A DNA stretch of 64,000 nt from Frateuria_A sp049727805 (GTDB lineage Bacteria; Pseudomonadota; Gammaproteobacteria; Xanthomonadales; Rhodanobacteraceae), in assembly GCF_049727805.1 (NCBI RefSeq), contig NZ_JBCNYA010000011.1, forward strand, positions 1-64,000. Reading direction: 5' to 3'. This document shows, in pieces, positions 54,746-63,851 of this stretch. Position 1 is the stretch's first letter, and each line of letters begins with the position of its first letter. A model generated the notes under the pieces. It did no database searches. It was given only the letters and a program-made list of their open reading frames with translations, and was not told where the DNA came from. The position numbers and the translations under genes are program-made.

Positions 54746-55308
54746 TGCAGGGTATCGTTCGCCGGGCGCTGCGCGCTGTGGCATTCGGCGAACAACAACA
54801 TGGCGCCCATGCGCACGAATTCGTGCACCTCGATCAGCGCGTCCTCGTCCTCGCTCTCGTCGCCGAAGTCGAAGGCGGAACCGGCGATGGTGGTCAGGTC
54901 GCGCAGGATCTCCTGCGCCTCGTCCGACAGTTGCGCATGTGCGCCGGCGCCGGCCAGGCCGAAGCCGCCGAGGAAGCCACGGCACCATTCGACCAGCGCC
55001 TCGGCCCGCTCGGCCAGCGGACGGTCGTCGGCCGGCAGCAACGGTTCGAAGCCGAGTTCCGGATCGGCCAGTTCGCCGCGGGACTCGGTCGCCAGCCGTT
55101 CGAGCAGCGCCTGGTCGTGCGGCGCCGGCACCACCGCCTCGCCGCCTTCGAACTCCAACGCGGTCAGCAGCGGCTGCTTGTCCAGCGAGCCGCCGCCGGC
55201 CAGGTAGCCGCACAGCGAGCCGTGCAGTTCGCTGGCATCGGCGCCGATGCGCATGCGCACCAGGGCGGCATCCAGCTCGTCGTAGCCGAGGAAGTCGGTG
55301 GAGGTCAT
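54742..55308 (-). CDS. ygfB: UPF0149 family protein YgfB
   Basis: A 188-residue helical acidic protein beginning MTSTDFLGYDELDAALV. ELHGSLCGYLAGG and the WCRGFLGGFGLAG helix are family signatures. YgfB has been linked to regulation of the ampDh3 amidase in Pseudomonas, but no direct role here can be read. It is divergent from the small coiled-coil/zapA genes, as in E. coli. Confidence 0.92.
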   Translation of the reverse strand: MTSTDFLGYDELDAALVRMRIGADASELHGSLCGYLAGGGSLDKQPLLTALEFEGGEAVVPAPHDQALLERLATESRGELADPELGFEPLLPADDRPLAERAEALVEWCRGFLGGFGLAGAGAHAQLSDEAQEILRDLTTIAGSAFDFGDESEDEDALIEVHEFVRMGAMLLFAECHSAQRPANDTLH

Positions 55309-55419
55309 CGGAGTTCTCCGGGGGAACGGCCGCCAAGTCTAATGCCGGCGCCCGCGCATGGCGTCGCGGACAGCCGAATGCCGCACCTTTTCCCCCGGCA
55401 GGCTTGCTATATTCACGCC

Positions 55420-55644
55420 ATGAGCACGCCCGATCCCGCCCAGCAGGAATTGGCCATCCTGAACCAGCAGCTGGACCGCCTGCTGGACCTCGTGCGCCGG
55501 CTGCAGGAGGAAAACCGCAGCCTGCGCCACAGCCAGGAGCAACTGGCCAACGAACGCGCGGGCCTGATGGCGCGCAACGACCAGGCGCGCAGCCGCGTCG
55601 AGGCGATGATCCAACGGTTGAAAGCCCTCGAGAACAACGGCTGA
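55420..55644 (+). CDS. Small coiled-coil protein, TIGR02449 type
   Basis: A 74-residue protein predicted to be one continuous coiled coil (LAILNQQLDRLLDLVRRLQE). Proteins of this type are encoded just before zapA in many gammaproteobacteria; they resemble ZapB and may act in cell division. The stop overlaps the zapA ATG by one base (TGATG). Confidence 0.85.
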   Translation: MSTPDPAQQELAILNQQLDRLLDLVRRLQEENRSLRHSQEQLANERAGLMARNDQARSRVEAMIQRLKALENNG

Positions 55645-55961
55645 TGAGCGACGCGCCCTCCCCCGCCTCCGAGCCGGTCGCGCTGCGCCTGCTCGACCGC
55701 GAATTCCTGATCGCCTGCTCGCCCGAGGAACGCGAGGGCCTGCTCGCCGCGGCCACCTTCCTCGACCAGAAGATGCGCGAGCTGCGCGCCAATGCCAGGA
55801 CGCCCGGCTTCGACCGGCTGGCGGTGCTGGCGGCGATCAGCATCACCCACGAATACCTGGCGCTGCGCAAGCAGCACGACGGCGCTGATCGCAGCGTGAC
55901 TGACGGCCTCGCTGCGCTGCGCCGCAAGCTTGAAGCGGCGCTGGACGCGCAAGTAAGATAG
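55644..55961 (+). CDS. zapA: Cell division protein ZapA
   Basis: A 105-residue protein that cross-links FtsZ filaments at midcell. It has VALRLLDREFLIACSPEERE and LLAAATFLDQKMRELR, typical of ZapA, followed by a long helix. It is followed by 6S RNA, the same order as in E. coli and other gammaproteobacteria. Confidence 0.95.
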   Translation: MSDAPSPASEPVALRLLDREFLIACSPEEREGLLAAATFLDQKMRELRANARTPGFDRLAVLAAISITHEYLALRKQHDGADRSVTDGLAALRRKLEAALDAQVR

Positions 55962-55969
55962 GCCCCGGC

Positions 55970-56153
55970 GTTTTCTGCGGTGTGCGCCAGCACACTCTTA
56001 CATTTGCCTTGTTCCTACATACGACCCCGGGTCGGCTTCACATGGTTGTTGTGCATGTCCGCCGCGTGCGGAAAGCCTTGAAGGCCATGTAGCCCTCCCA
56101 CCTGATCCAAAGGGATCAAGGTCGTTCGGTGGGCAGCGGCATCGCGGTTGACG
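55970..56153 (+). ncRNA. ssrS: 6S RNA
   Basis: The zapA-fau gap holds the expected 6S RNA. Conserved parts include GATCCAAAGGGATCAAGG near 56103-56120 and GGCAGCGGCATCGCGG near 56132-56147, which resemble the 3' part of E. coli 6S RNA. The 5' end (about GTTTTCTGCGGTGTGCG) can pair with this 3' part, as in the closing stem. 6S RNA binds the sigma-70 holoenzyme in stationary phase. End points are estimates. Confidence 0.85.
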
Positions 56154-56248
56154 CCACCCCTTTCCCCGCCCCGGCCGACGTTGACGCAACGCCGGCCGGG
56201 CGCGCGAGCGGCGCCGGTCGCGCCGTCCTGAGCAGGAGATGCGCGATC

Positions 56249-56847
56249 GTGGACACCGCCCAACGCCGCGAACTGCGCCAGCATCTCTCCGCCCAGCGCC
56301 GCGCGCTGACGCCGGCCCAGCGCATCGCCGCCGCACAGGGCCTGCGCCACAGCCTCGAGCAGCTTCCCGAATACCACACCGACACGCGCGTGGCCGGCTA
56401 CTGGGCCTGCGACGGCGAGCTGCCGCTCAACCTGGTGATCCCGCCGCTGGCCGGTCGCGGCCAGCGCTTTCTGCTGCCGGTGCTGGGCGAGGACCGCCAG
56501 CTGCGGTTCGCGCCGTGGAACGCCGGCGACGAAGTGCAGCCAAACCGTTACGGCATCCCCGAGCCGGTCGCGCCGCGCGAATGGTTCGCGCCGTTCCAGC
56601 TCGACCTGGTGCTGGTGCCGCTGCTGGGCTTCGACCGCCACGGGCATCGGCTGGGTTACGGCGGCGGCTGGTACGACCGCAGCTTCGCCTTCCTCAACGA
56701 CCAGGCGCGACCCACCGAACCCCTGCTGGTCGGCATCGCCTACGATTTCCAGGAACTGCCGGCGATCAAGCCCGAGCCTTGGGACGTGCCGCTGGACTAC
56801 ATCGCGACCGACCGCGAACTGATCGACTGCCACCCGGAAGCCTCCCG

Positions 56848-56851
<4 letters not shown>
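56249..56851 (+). CDS. fau: 5-formyltetrahydrofolate cyclo-ligase
   Basis: A 200-residue enzyme that converts 5-formyl-THF to 5,10-methenyl-THF. The signature LGYGGGWYDRSFAF and the N-terminal RRELRQHLSAQRRAL agree with the family. GTG at 56249 has AGGAGA upstream; a nearby ATG is in a different frame. It shares its transcript with 6S RNA, as in E. coli, and is followed by an EVE-domain gene with a four-base overlap. Confidence 0.95.
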
Positions 56852-57311
<460 letters not shown>

Positions 57312-57315
<4 letters not shown>

Positions 57316-57371
57316 CCGATACAACGCCCGCTCCGCCGGAGCGGGAGCCCAAGCTCGAGGAACCTGCATGA
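57312..57371 (+). CDS. Possible 19-residue coupled small ORF
   Basis: An ATG overlapping the EVE stop (ATGA) opens a reading frame for MTDTTPAPPEREPKLEEPA, which ends exactly over the rpiA start (ATGA again). It fills the gap between two genes and would keep ribosomes moving to rpiA. The peptide has only charged and proline residues. It may be a coupling leader or chance. Confidence 0.35.
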
Positions 57372-58003
57372 GCAACGAAAAACGCCTGGCCGGCGAGGCC
57401 GCCATCCGCTACGTCGAGGATGGCGCCGTCGTCGGCGTCGGCACCGGCTCGACCGTGGCCTTCTTCATCGAGGCTCTGGCCGGCATCAAGCACCGCATCC
57501 ACGGCGCGGTCTCCAGCTCCGAGCAATCGACCGCGCTGCTCCGGCAGCACGGCATCGAGGTGCTCGACCTCAACGCGACCGGGCCGCTGTCGATCTACGT
57601 CGACGGCGCCGACGAATGCGATCCGCACAAGCGGTTGATCAAGGGCGGCGGTGCCGCGCTGACCCGCGAGAAGATCATCGCCGAAGCCAGCACGCAGTTC
57701 GTGTGCATCATCGACTCAGCCAAGCGGGTGGACCTGCTGGGCCGCTTCCCGCTGCCGATCGAAGTCATCCCGATGGCGCGCAGCCTGGTCGGGCGCGAGA
57801 TCGTCAAGCGTGGCGGCCACCCGGTGTGGCGCGACGGCGTGGTCACCGACAACGGCAACTGGGTGATCGACGTGCACGGCTGGCAGATCACCGATCCGGT
57901 CTCGCTCGAATCCGAACTCAACCAGATTCCCGGCGTGGTCACCGTCGGCCTGTTCGCCCGACGCCCGGCCGATATCGTGCTGGTCGGCGACAAGGAAATG
58001 TGA
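57368..58003 (+). CDS. rpiA: Ribose-5-phosphate isomerase A
   Basis: A 211-residue isomerase of the pentose phosphate pathway. Conserved parts are VGVGTGSTVAFFIEAL, YVDGADECDPHKRLIKGGG with its catalytic Asp, ALTREKII and GNWVIDVHGWQI. Length matches E. coli RpiA (219). GAGG lies about 8 bases before the ATG. Confidence 0.96.
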   Translation: MSNEKRLAGEAAIRYVEDGAVVGVGTGSTVAFFIEALAGIKHRIHGAVSSSEQSTALLRQHGIEVLDLNATGPLSIYVDGADECDPHKRLIKGGGAALTREKIIAEASTQFVCIIDSAKRVDLLGRFPLPIEVIPMARSLVGREIVKRGGHPVWRDGVVTDNGNWVIDVHGWQITDPVSLESELNQIPGVVTVGLFARRPADIVLVGDKEM

Positions 58004-58076
58004 CCCGCGACGCGGGGTAGGTTCGCCCCCTCTGAACACCCTGGCGGTAGGCCGAAGCCCACCGTCAGGCGTCGTA

Positions 58077-59963
58077 TCAGGCCGTGCGCATGCCGTTCCT
58101 GCCGAAGCGCAGGTGACGGCTGGCCTGACGTGCCTCCTGCAAGCGGCGCTTGTGCGCGCTCAGCAGGTCGCCCCGGGTGATGATGCCGACCATGCGGTGC
58201 GGCGCATCCTTGCTGACCACGATCAGCCGGCCGACCTGCTCGGCGACCATGTGGTCGGCGGCTTCGCGCAGCGAGTGGTCTTCCTTCACCATCATCGGCG
58301 GACGGGTCACCAGGTCGGCCAACGGCAGCGAATAGGACCATTGCGGGTCGAGCAGGCTGCGCCGGGTCAGCACGCCCACCACCTGCTCACGCTCGTCGAT
58401 CACCGGGAAGCCCTGGTGCTGCGCTTCCGGCGAGCCCTCGCCAAGCCAGTGGCGCACCTCGCCCAGCGTCTGCGTCGTGCGCAAGGTCACCACGCCGCGC
58501 GAGCAGGCGTCGCCCACCGCCACCTGGTCGAGATAATCGGCGGCGTACTCGGAAGGCACGCGCACGCCGCGGCGGGCGATCTTCTCGGTCATGATGGTGT
58601 TGCGCATCATCAGCGCCGAAATCAGGTAGGCCGCGGTGCAGCCGCCCAGCAGCGGCAGCAGGCCGGCCGGCTGCCCCGTGGTCTCGAAGGCGAACACCAC
58701 CGCCGTCAGCAGCGCGCGCGAGGCGCCGGCGAAGATCGCTGCCATGCCGACCAGCGCGGCGATGCGCGGATCGATGCCGAATTGCGGCAGCATCGCCGCC
58801 AGCGCCAGGCCGATCAGCGCGCCCAAGGCGCCGCCGATGGTGAACAACGGCGCCAGCGTTCCGCCGGAGGTGCCGCTGCCCAGCGCGATCGACCAGGAGA
58901 TGAACTTCATCAGGCACAGGAAGAACAGCGTGTGCAGGGTGAACTGCCCGCTGACGATGCCCTCGATGTTGGTGTAGCCCACGCCCAGGGTCAGCGGCGC
59001 GAAGTAACCGACCACGCCGACCGCGATGCCGCCCAGCGCCGGCCACCACATCCAGTGGATCGGCAGCCGCTCGAACGCGTCCTCGATGCCGTAGACGATG
59101 CGCGTGACACCCACGCTGATCAGGCCCAGCAACGCGCCGACGCCCACGTAACAGGCCAGCGCGACGGCGCCGGGCTCGGCCAGGTGCGGCATGGCGAATA
59201 CCGGCGCGGTGCCCTGGAACGCGTAGCGCACGGAAGTGGCCGCCACGGTCGCCAGCGCGACGGGGATGAGTGAGCGCGGGCGCAGCTCGAACAGCAGCAG
59301 CTCGACCGCCAGCACCACCGCCGCCACCGGCGAGGCGAACACCGCCGCCATGCCGGCCGCGGCGCCCGCCGCCAGCAGCACCTTGCGCTCGCCGCCGGTC
59401 ACGCGCAGCAACTGGCCGATGAACGAGCCCAGCGCGCCGCCAGTGGCGATGATCGGGCCTTCGGCGCCGAACGGCCCGCCGGTACCGATGGCGATCGCCG
59501 AGGACACCGGCTTGAGGAAGGTGATCCGCGGCGGGATCTTCGATTCGTTGAGCAGCACCTGCTCCATCGCCTCGGGAATGCCATGGCCGCGGATCGCACG
59601 CGAACCCCAGCGTGCCATCGCGCCCACCAGCAGACCGCCGATCACCGGCACCACGATCACCCATGCGCCGAGGTGGTGGCCGGCCGGCGAGGAAAAGGCG
59701 GTCGACACGCGGCCATAGAAGGCCAGGTTGGTGACCAGGCCGATCAGGCCGGTCAGCAGTTGCGCAATGAACGCCGCCGCCACGCCGAGGACGACCGACA
59801 CCGCAGTAATGCGCAGCACGCGCCGGTCGACCAGGGTGGACCGCCTCGGCATGCGGGTCGCATCGAGACTGACGCCCAGCGCAGGGGAAAGGGGCAAGGC
59901 ATCCGTGCTGCCTTCCAGGCGCACGGCCGGCGGATAGGCCGGCTTGTCGATCGGGGGACTCAT
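58077..59963 (-). CDS. ClC-type chloride channel/antiporter with CBS pair
   Basis: A 628-residue ClC protein. The gating-glutamate motif is GTGGPFGAEGP; GHGIPEAMEQ stands where many ClC proteins have GSGIP, so the anion-coordinating serine is replaced by His as in part of the bacterial family. The helix-N region is GSGTSGGTLAPLF. Two CBS domains occupy about residues 475-620 (GFPVIDEREQVVGVLTRRS and LIVVSKDAPHRMVGIITRGD) and may bind nucleotide. It converges on rpiA. Whether it is a channel or proton antiporter cannot be told. The gap 59964-60226 upstream holds no recognisable gene. Confidence 0.92.
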   Translation of the reverse strand: MSPPIDKPAYPPAVRLEGSTDALPLSPALGVSLDATRMPRRSTLVDRRVLRITAVSVVLGVAAAFIAQLLTGLIGLVTNLAFYGRVSTAFSSPAGHHLGAWVIVVPVIGGLLVGAMARWGSRAIRGHGIPEAMEQVLLNESKIPPRITFLKPVSSAIAIGTGGPFGAEGPIIATGGALGSFIGQLLRVTGGERKVLLAAGAAAGMAAVFASPVAAVVLAVELLLFELRPRSLIPVALATVAATSVRYAFQGTAPVFAMPHLAEPGAVALACYVGVGALLGLISVGVTRIVYGIEDAFERLPIHWMWWPALGGIAVGVVGYFAPLTLGVGYTNIEGIVSGQFTLHTLFFLCLMKFISWSIALGSGTSGGTLAPLFTIGGALGALIGLALAAMLPQFGIDPRIAALVGMAAIFAGASRALLTAVVFAFETTGQPAGLLPLLGGCTAAYLISALMMRNTIMTEKIARRGVRVPSEYAADYLDQVAVGDACSRGVVTLRTTQTLGEVRHWLGEGSPEAQHQGFPVIDEREQVVGVLTRRSLLDPQWSYSLPLADLVTRPPMMVKEDHSLREAADHMVAEQVGRLIVVSKDAPHRMVGIITRGDLLSAHKRRLQEARQASRHLRFGRNGMRTA

Positions 59964-60226
59964 GGGTGTACCGCGAAGGAAAACGGGAATTTTACGCCGA
60001 CTGGCTACAGAACCGAAGCGGAAGCCTGCAGCCCACGCCGGCGGCGTTCGCCCGCGCCCGGCGTCTTCGGCTCGCCGTAGCGGGCACCCGACCCTCGCCC
60101 AACCGGCGAACCAGAAACCTTAACTGGCGCTCAGATTCGGCGGTTGCCTTCGCAAAAGCATCACTTTTCCTGCTGGTAGAGTGCGGTGGCTCAATCAGTG
60201 GGCACTCCAATTAAGGGGACATGGCT

Positions 60227-60724
60227 ATGATCAAATTCCTGCCGCGCCGCGCCCTTTGCGCCGGCTTGGTCGTCATGGGTCTCTCGGCTTCCGCTATGGC
60301 GGCGACACCCCGCGGCACCGGCTTGGGTCAGGCATGGCCCAACGCCCGGGACGTGAGCGCGAGTACGCATTGGCATGTCTATGTGTTCGGCAACGATGGC
60401 GTGCAGTACGTCCAGGTGAACGACCGTTACGGCAACGTGCGCGTCGCCTTCGCCAACGTCGACGGCCAGTTGCTGGTGCTGCCGATGGGTCGCGATGCCC
60501 GGCGTATCTCCACCCCGCAGCAGACCGCCGTAATCAGCTCCGTGGCGGTACCGCTCACCTCCTACACCGAGACGGTCTATCGCGACGGCACGCTGCAACT
60601 GAGCGCGGTGCCGATGAGTGACGGCACCACGGTTTTCAACGCCACCACCACGACGACGACCACCTCCAGTCCTACCGTCACGCCGTGCGACGACCCGGAG
60701 GAGTGCAGCAGCCACTCGCCGTGA
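60227..60724 (+). CDS. Secreted protein of unknown function with Thr run
   Basis: A 165-residue exported protein: signal peptide (MIKFLPRRALCAGLVVMGLSASAMAA), a compact beta-rich body (HWHVYVFGNDGVQYVQVND, NVRVAFANVDGQLLVLPMG), and a C-terminal low-complexity tail with a threonine run (ATTTTTTT) and CDDPEEC. The ATG at 60227 is preferred because AAGGGG lies eight bases before it; the one at 60221 is too close. I know of no family for it. An own terminator follows. Confidence 0.75.
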   Translation: MIKFLPRRALCAGLVVMGLSASAMAATPRGTGLGQAWPNARDVSASTHWHVYVFGNDGVQYVQVNDRYGNVRVAFANVDGQLLVLPMGRDARRISTPQQTAVISSVAVPLTSYTETVYRDGTLQLSAVPMSDGTTVFNATTTTTTTSSPTVTPCDDPEECSSHSP

Positions 60725-60743
60725 GCGGGAGAGACAGGAACAG

Positions 60744-60772
60744 AAAAACCGCCCTCAAGGGCGGTTTTTTTT
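60744..60772 (+). terminator. Rho-independent terminator after the secreted-protein gene
   Basis: CCGCCC-TCAA-GGGCGG followed by eight T on the plus strand; an A run precedes the stem, so it may also serve the minus-strand MASE1 gene that ends at 60818. Confidence 0.9.
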
Positions 60773-60817
60773 ATGGCAGGAACCGGAGGGAAACCGTCCG
60801 AAGGACGGCCCTGGCGC

Positions 60818-62395
60818 TCAGGCGAGTTCGGGATCGAACAGGATCATGCTGATGCGGTTGCCGTTGCCGCGCGCACGCGCGTGGACCTTGCCCTCGAAGA
60901 TGCCCGCCCGATCCTTGAGTGCGCCCAAGCCCATGCCGGTTCCGCCGAGCGCCGACAGCAGGTCGTCCCAACGCACCCGTGCCAGCCGGTCGTAGTCGAC
61001 GTCGCTGTCCACGCACAGCACTGCCCAGCGGCGGCCGCGGGAGCGACCAGCGCGCAGGCTCACACGGATCTTGCTGACGTTGCGCCTGGAGCAGGCAACG
61101 CCGATGGCCTCCGACGCCAAGCGATAAAGCGCCATGTGGACGCTGCCCGACAACTGCTCGACATCGCCCTGGATGTCGCACCAGTAGATGATGCCGCCTT
61201 CGTCCAGCGCGCGCGGAATGGATCCCTCGCGCAGCGCCGTCGGCAGCCCGCGGTCGCGCCACGTGAGCGGATACAGCGAATCGGCCAGACGGTACATCTG
61301 GTGCTGCGCCACCGCTGCCTGGCGATAGTAGCTGCGCTCGTCGCTGCCCGGCAGCAGGGAGCGCATCCGTCCCAGCAACTGGTTGTAGGAACTCTGGATC
61401 GCTCCGCTCATCTGCTCCAGCGCGTACGAGGTCTGCCGCAACTGCAACTCACCCAGGTAGACGTTCCGCTGCGCCATGGCCAGGGCCAGGCGCGAATCCA
61501 TCCGCTCCTGCCGCTCACGCTCGTGCAGCAGCGCGATGCGCGCGCCGAGCATCAGCATGGTGGTGATGGTGAAGGCGATGAAGACCTGGGCCTGCACGGT
61601 TTCATGGTCGTGCCGGACGGGCATCGTCAGGATCACCGCGATGCTGGCCGCCGTGCCGCCCACGGCGGCGCCGCGCCAGCCGTGACGCAGCGACAGCCAC
61701 GCCACCGGCAGGAACATGGCCATCCGCGCGGCCTGCGTCGCATCGCCGGCGACGCCCGAGGCCAGCCAGACCAGCAGGGCCAGGGCCGGCAGCAACAGCG
61801 ACACGGTTTCGAGTACCAGGCGGCTTTCCGGCACGTCGGCCAGGATCTGCCTGAGCGGCTTTTCGGCCAGTTCCTCGCGCACCGCCAGTACCAGCGGCAC
61901 CACGGTGAGGATGCCGATGTAGCAGCCGAGGAAATAGCGGCCGGCGGCCGCGCGGTAGTCGTAAGGGGTGTGCAGGGTGGCCAGTATCAGCGCCACGGTA
62001 TCGGCAAACGCCCAGACGACCGAAACAAGCAGCGAACAAAGCAACAGGACGTTGATGCTGGTGATCGAGCGCGTAGGGAACAGGCGCCGCTGCTCGCGGC
62101 AGAAATGCACGATCGGCATGGCCAAGCCGATCGGAGGCACGAGCATCGCCGCCGACCACATCCAGCCGAACTCGTCCAGGCAGGCCAGGCTGATGTAGCC
62201 GAGCGGCACCAGCTCGCCCACCAGCAGCGCAGGCCAGTAGCGGTAGGGCATCAGCATCAGGACGCCCAGCCGCAGGCCCGCGAACAGCACCCAGTGGGAA
62301 AAGGAGATCTCGCGAAGCAGGACGTACCCGGCGGCATAACCTGCCGCGACGGCCAGGTGCCGGAACCAGATGTATTCCCAGATCCTCGTAAGCAT
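60818..62395 (-). CDS. MASE1 membrane protein with decayed histidine-kinase domain
   Basis: A 525-residue protein with an N-terminal MASE1-like sensor of about eight membrane helices (residues 10-290) and a C-terminal NarX-like kinase region. The phosphoacceptor helix that should read ELHD has LEQMSG (326-331) without His. The ATP-binding N-box at 423-440 (LYRLASEAIGVACSRRN) has lost its Asn, while GTGMGLGALKDRAG (485-498) still resembles a G-box. ATP-dependent phosphorylation is therefore doubtful. No response regulator is next to it. The protein may still sense and bind partners as a pseudokinase. Confidence 0.82.
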   Translation of the reverse strand: MLTRIWEYIWFRHLAVAAGYAAGYVLLREISFSHWVLFAGLRLGVLMLMPYRYWPALLVGELVPLGYISLACLDEFGWMWSAAMLVPPIGLAMPIVHFCREQRRLFPTRSITSINVLLLCSLLVSVVWAFADTVALILATLHTPYDYRAAAGRYFLGCYIGILTVVPLVLAVREELAEKPLRQILADVPESRLVLETVSLLLPALALLVWLASGVAGDATQAARMAMFLPVAWLSLRHGWRGAAVGGTAASIAVILTMPVRHDHETVQAQVFIAFTITTMLMLGARIALLHERERQERMDSRLALAMAQRNVYLGELQLRQTSYALEQMSGAIQSSYNQLLGRMRSLLPGSDERSYYRQAAVAQHQMYRLADSLYPLTWRDRGLPTALREGSIPRALDEGGIIYWCDIQGDVEQLSGSVHMALYRLASEAIGVACSRRNVSKIRVSLRAGRSRGRRWAVLCVDSDVDYDRLARVRWDDLLSALGGTGMGLGALKDRAGIFEGKVHARARGNGNRISMILFDPELA

Positions 62396-62660
62396 CGTCC
62401 CTCCCCCTTGGCACAGTGGCCTGGGTCACCCCAACCCGGCGACGCGCCAGCGTGGGCGCGATATTCCGTCAATCCAACAATTTTCTGCGTGAAAAACCAG
62501 TGAAACCAATAACCTACCAGCCCCTTTCCGGTCCTGCCATCGTAGCGCAAGCGAGCCCGGATGCCGTGCTGGCAGCCGCCTGCCGATGTGCCGTGCGTCG
62601 CAGGATTCGCTTCCAGTGCGTCGGCGCCCGCCAGTCTTCCGCCGCCTCCGATCGACAAGC

Positions 62661-62690
62661 AAAAAAGAGGCCCGCCAATGGCGGGCCTCT
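62661..62690 (-). terminator. Rho-independent terminator after tRNA-Gln
   Basis: GAGGCCCGCC (62667-62676) and GGCGGGCCTC (62680-62689) pair perfectly with a three-base loop; on the minus strand TTTTTT follows. It lies five bases past the tRNA CCA end. Confidence 0.9.
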
Positions 62691-62694
62691 TGGT

Positions 62695-62768
62695 TGGCTG
62701 GGAGACTAGGATTCGAACCTAGATAAACGGAGTCAGAGTCCGTTGTCCTACCGTTAGACGATCTCCCA
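62695..62768 (-). tRNA. tRNA-Gln(CUG)
   Basis: A 74-base cloverleaf including an encoded CCA. The acceptor stem TGGGAGA / TCTCCCA, anticodon stem ACGGA / TCCGT with loop CTCTGAC, and T arm CTAGG-TTCGAAT-CCTAG are all present. The anticodon is CTG, reading CAG. It lies 54 bases past rpsI on the same strand. Confidence 0.95.
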
Positions 62769-62819
62769 AAAAAACCTTCGGAACGATGCGCTCTGACCGG
62801 ATGCATCGCCCCTCGAAGC
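62769..62819 (-). terminator. Hairpin with T run after rpsI, ending at tRNA-Gln
   Basis: Outer stem CTTCG (62814-62818) with CGAAG (62776-62780) and inner stem CGATGC with GCATCG (62803-62808, 62784-62789), followed on the minus strand by TTTTTT that runs straight into the tRNA 5' end. It should stop much of the rplM-rpsI transcript. Confidence 0.65.
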
Positions 62820-62822
62820 GAA

Positions 62823-63215
62823 TTAGCGCTTCGAGAACTGGGTAGCGCGACGGGCCTTGTGCAGACCGACCTTCTTGCGCTCGACCTCGCGGGCGTCGCG
62901 GGTCACGAAGCCGGCCTTGCGCAGCGGCGACTTCAGGGTTTCGTCGTACTCGATCAGCGCGCGGGCGATGCCCAGGCGGATCGCGCCGGCCTGGCCGGTG
63001 ATGCCGCCACCGGCGACGGTGACCTTGATGTCGAACTTGTCGGCGCTCTGGGTCAGCTCGAGCGGCTGGCGCACGATCATGCGCGAGGTCTCGCGGCCGA
63101 AGAACTGGTCGAGCGGCTTGCCGTTGACTTCGATCGCGCCGCTGCCCTTGCGCAGGAACACGCGGGCGGCGGAGGTCTTGCGGCGGCCGGTGCCGTAATT
63201 CTGCTGGATTGCCAT
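62823..63215 (-). CDS. rpsI: Ribosomal protein S9
   Basis: A 130-residue small-subunit protein ending with the basic KARRATQFSKR tail that reaches the ribosomal P site. It begins MAIQQNYGTGRRKTSAARVF. It follows rplM by 65 bases in the usual rplM-rpsI operon. Confidence 0.98.
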   Translation of the reverse strand: MAIQQNYGTGRRKTSAARVFLRKGSGAIEVNGKPLDQFFGRETSRMIVRQPLELTQSADKFDIKVTVAGGGITGQAGAIRLGIARALIEYDETLKSPLRKAGFVTRDAREVERKKVGLHKARRATQFSKR

Positions 63216-63280
63216 AAGTGTCCGGGTCTTATTCGTAAGTGCGGCCACGGGTGACCGCTTTTGCACGCAGTGACTGCGTA

Positions 63281-63709
63281 TTACAGCTCCAGCGCCTGCG
63301 GCTGCTGGGCGGTATGCGGATGTTCGGCGCCGCCGTACACCTTGAGCTTGCGGTACATCGCGCGGCCCAGCGGGTTCTTCGGCAGCATGCCCTTGACGGC
63401 GATCTCGATCACGCGCTCCGGGTGCGTGGCCAGCATGTCCTTCAGGTTCATGCTCTTGAGGTTGCCGACGTAGCCGGTGAAGCGGTGGTACATCTTGTCG
63501 TCCAGCTTGGCGCCGGTGACCGCGACCTTCTCGGCGTTGACCACGACGATGTAGTCGCCGGTGTCGACGTGCGGAGTGAATTCCGGCTTGTGCTTGCCGC
63601 GCAGGCGACGGGCGATCTCGGTGGAGAGACGGCCGAGCGTCTTGCCCGTGGCGTCGACCACGTACCAGTCGCGCTTGACGCTTTCCGGCTTGGCGCTGAA
63701 CGTTTTCAT
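63281..63709 (-). CDS. rplM: Ribosomal protein L13
   Basis: A 142-residue large-subunit protein with WYVVDATGKTLGRLSTEIA and the C-terminal YGGAEHPHTAQQPQ signature. The upstream leader has a small stem (CCGCCTCCGTGGCGG in the minus strand near 63731-63745). It is first in the rplM-rpsI operon; the promoter lies in the 140-base gap to the divergent iron-sulfur gene. Confidence 0.98.
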   Translation of the reverse strand: MKTFSAKPESVKRDWYVVDATGKTLGRLSTEIARRLRGKHKPEFTPHVDTGDYIVVVNAEKVAVTGAKLDDKMYHRFTGYVGNLKSMNLKDMLATHPERVIEIAVKGMLPKNPLGRAMYRKLKVYGGAEHPHTAQQPQALEL

Positions 63710-63851
63710 TTGAAGAATACCTGTCTGCCGCCACGGAGGCGGTTAGCGGAATCGATGGAACAAAGGCGCGAGATGATAGCGGAGCCGTCATCGATCGCGC
63801 AAGCCTGCCGGGTCGGCTCGGCTGCGAGCTGGCAATGATAGCATGCCGGTC

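Noticed and set aside
55965..56248. A protein start for fau inside the zapA-fau gap (ATG-like frames from 56129)
   Set aside because: The upstream part of that frame lies within 6S RNA and has no family match; GTG at 56249 has a ribosome site.
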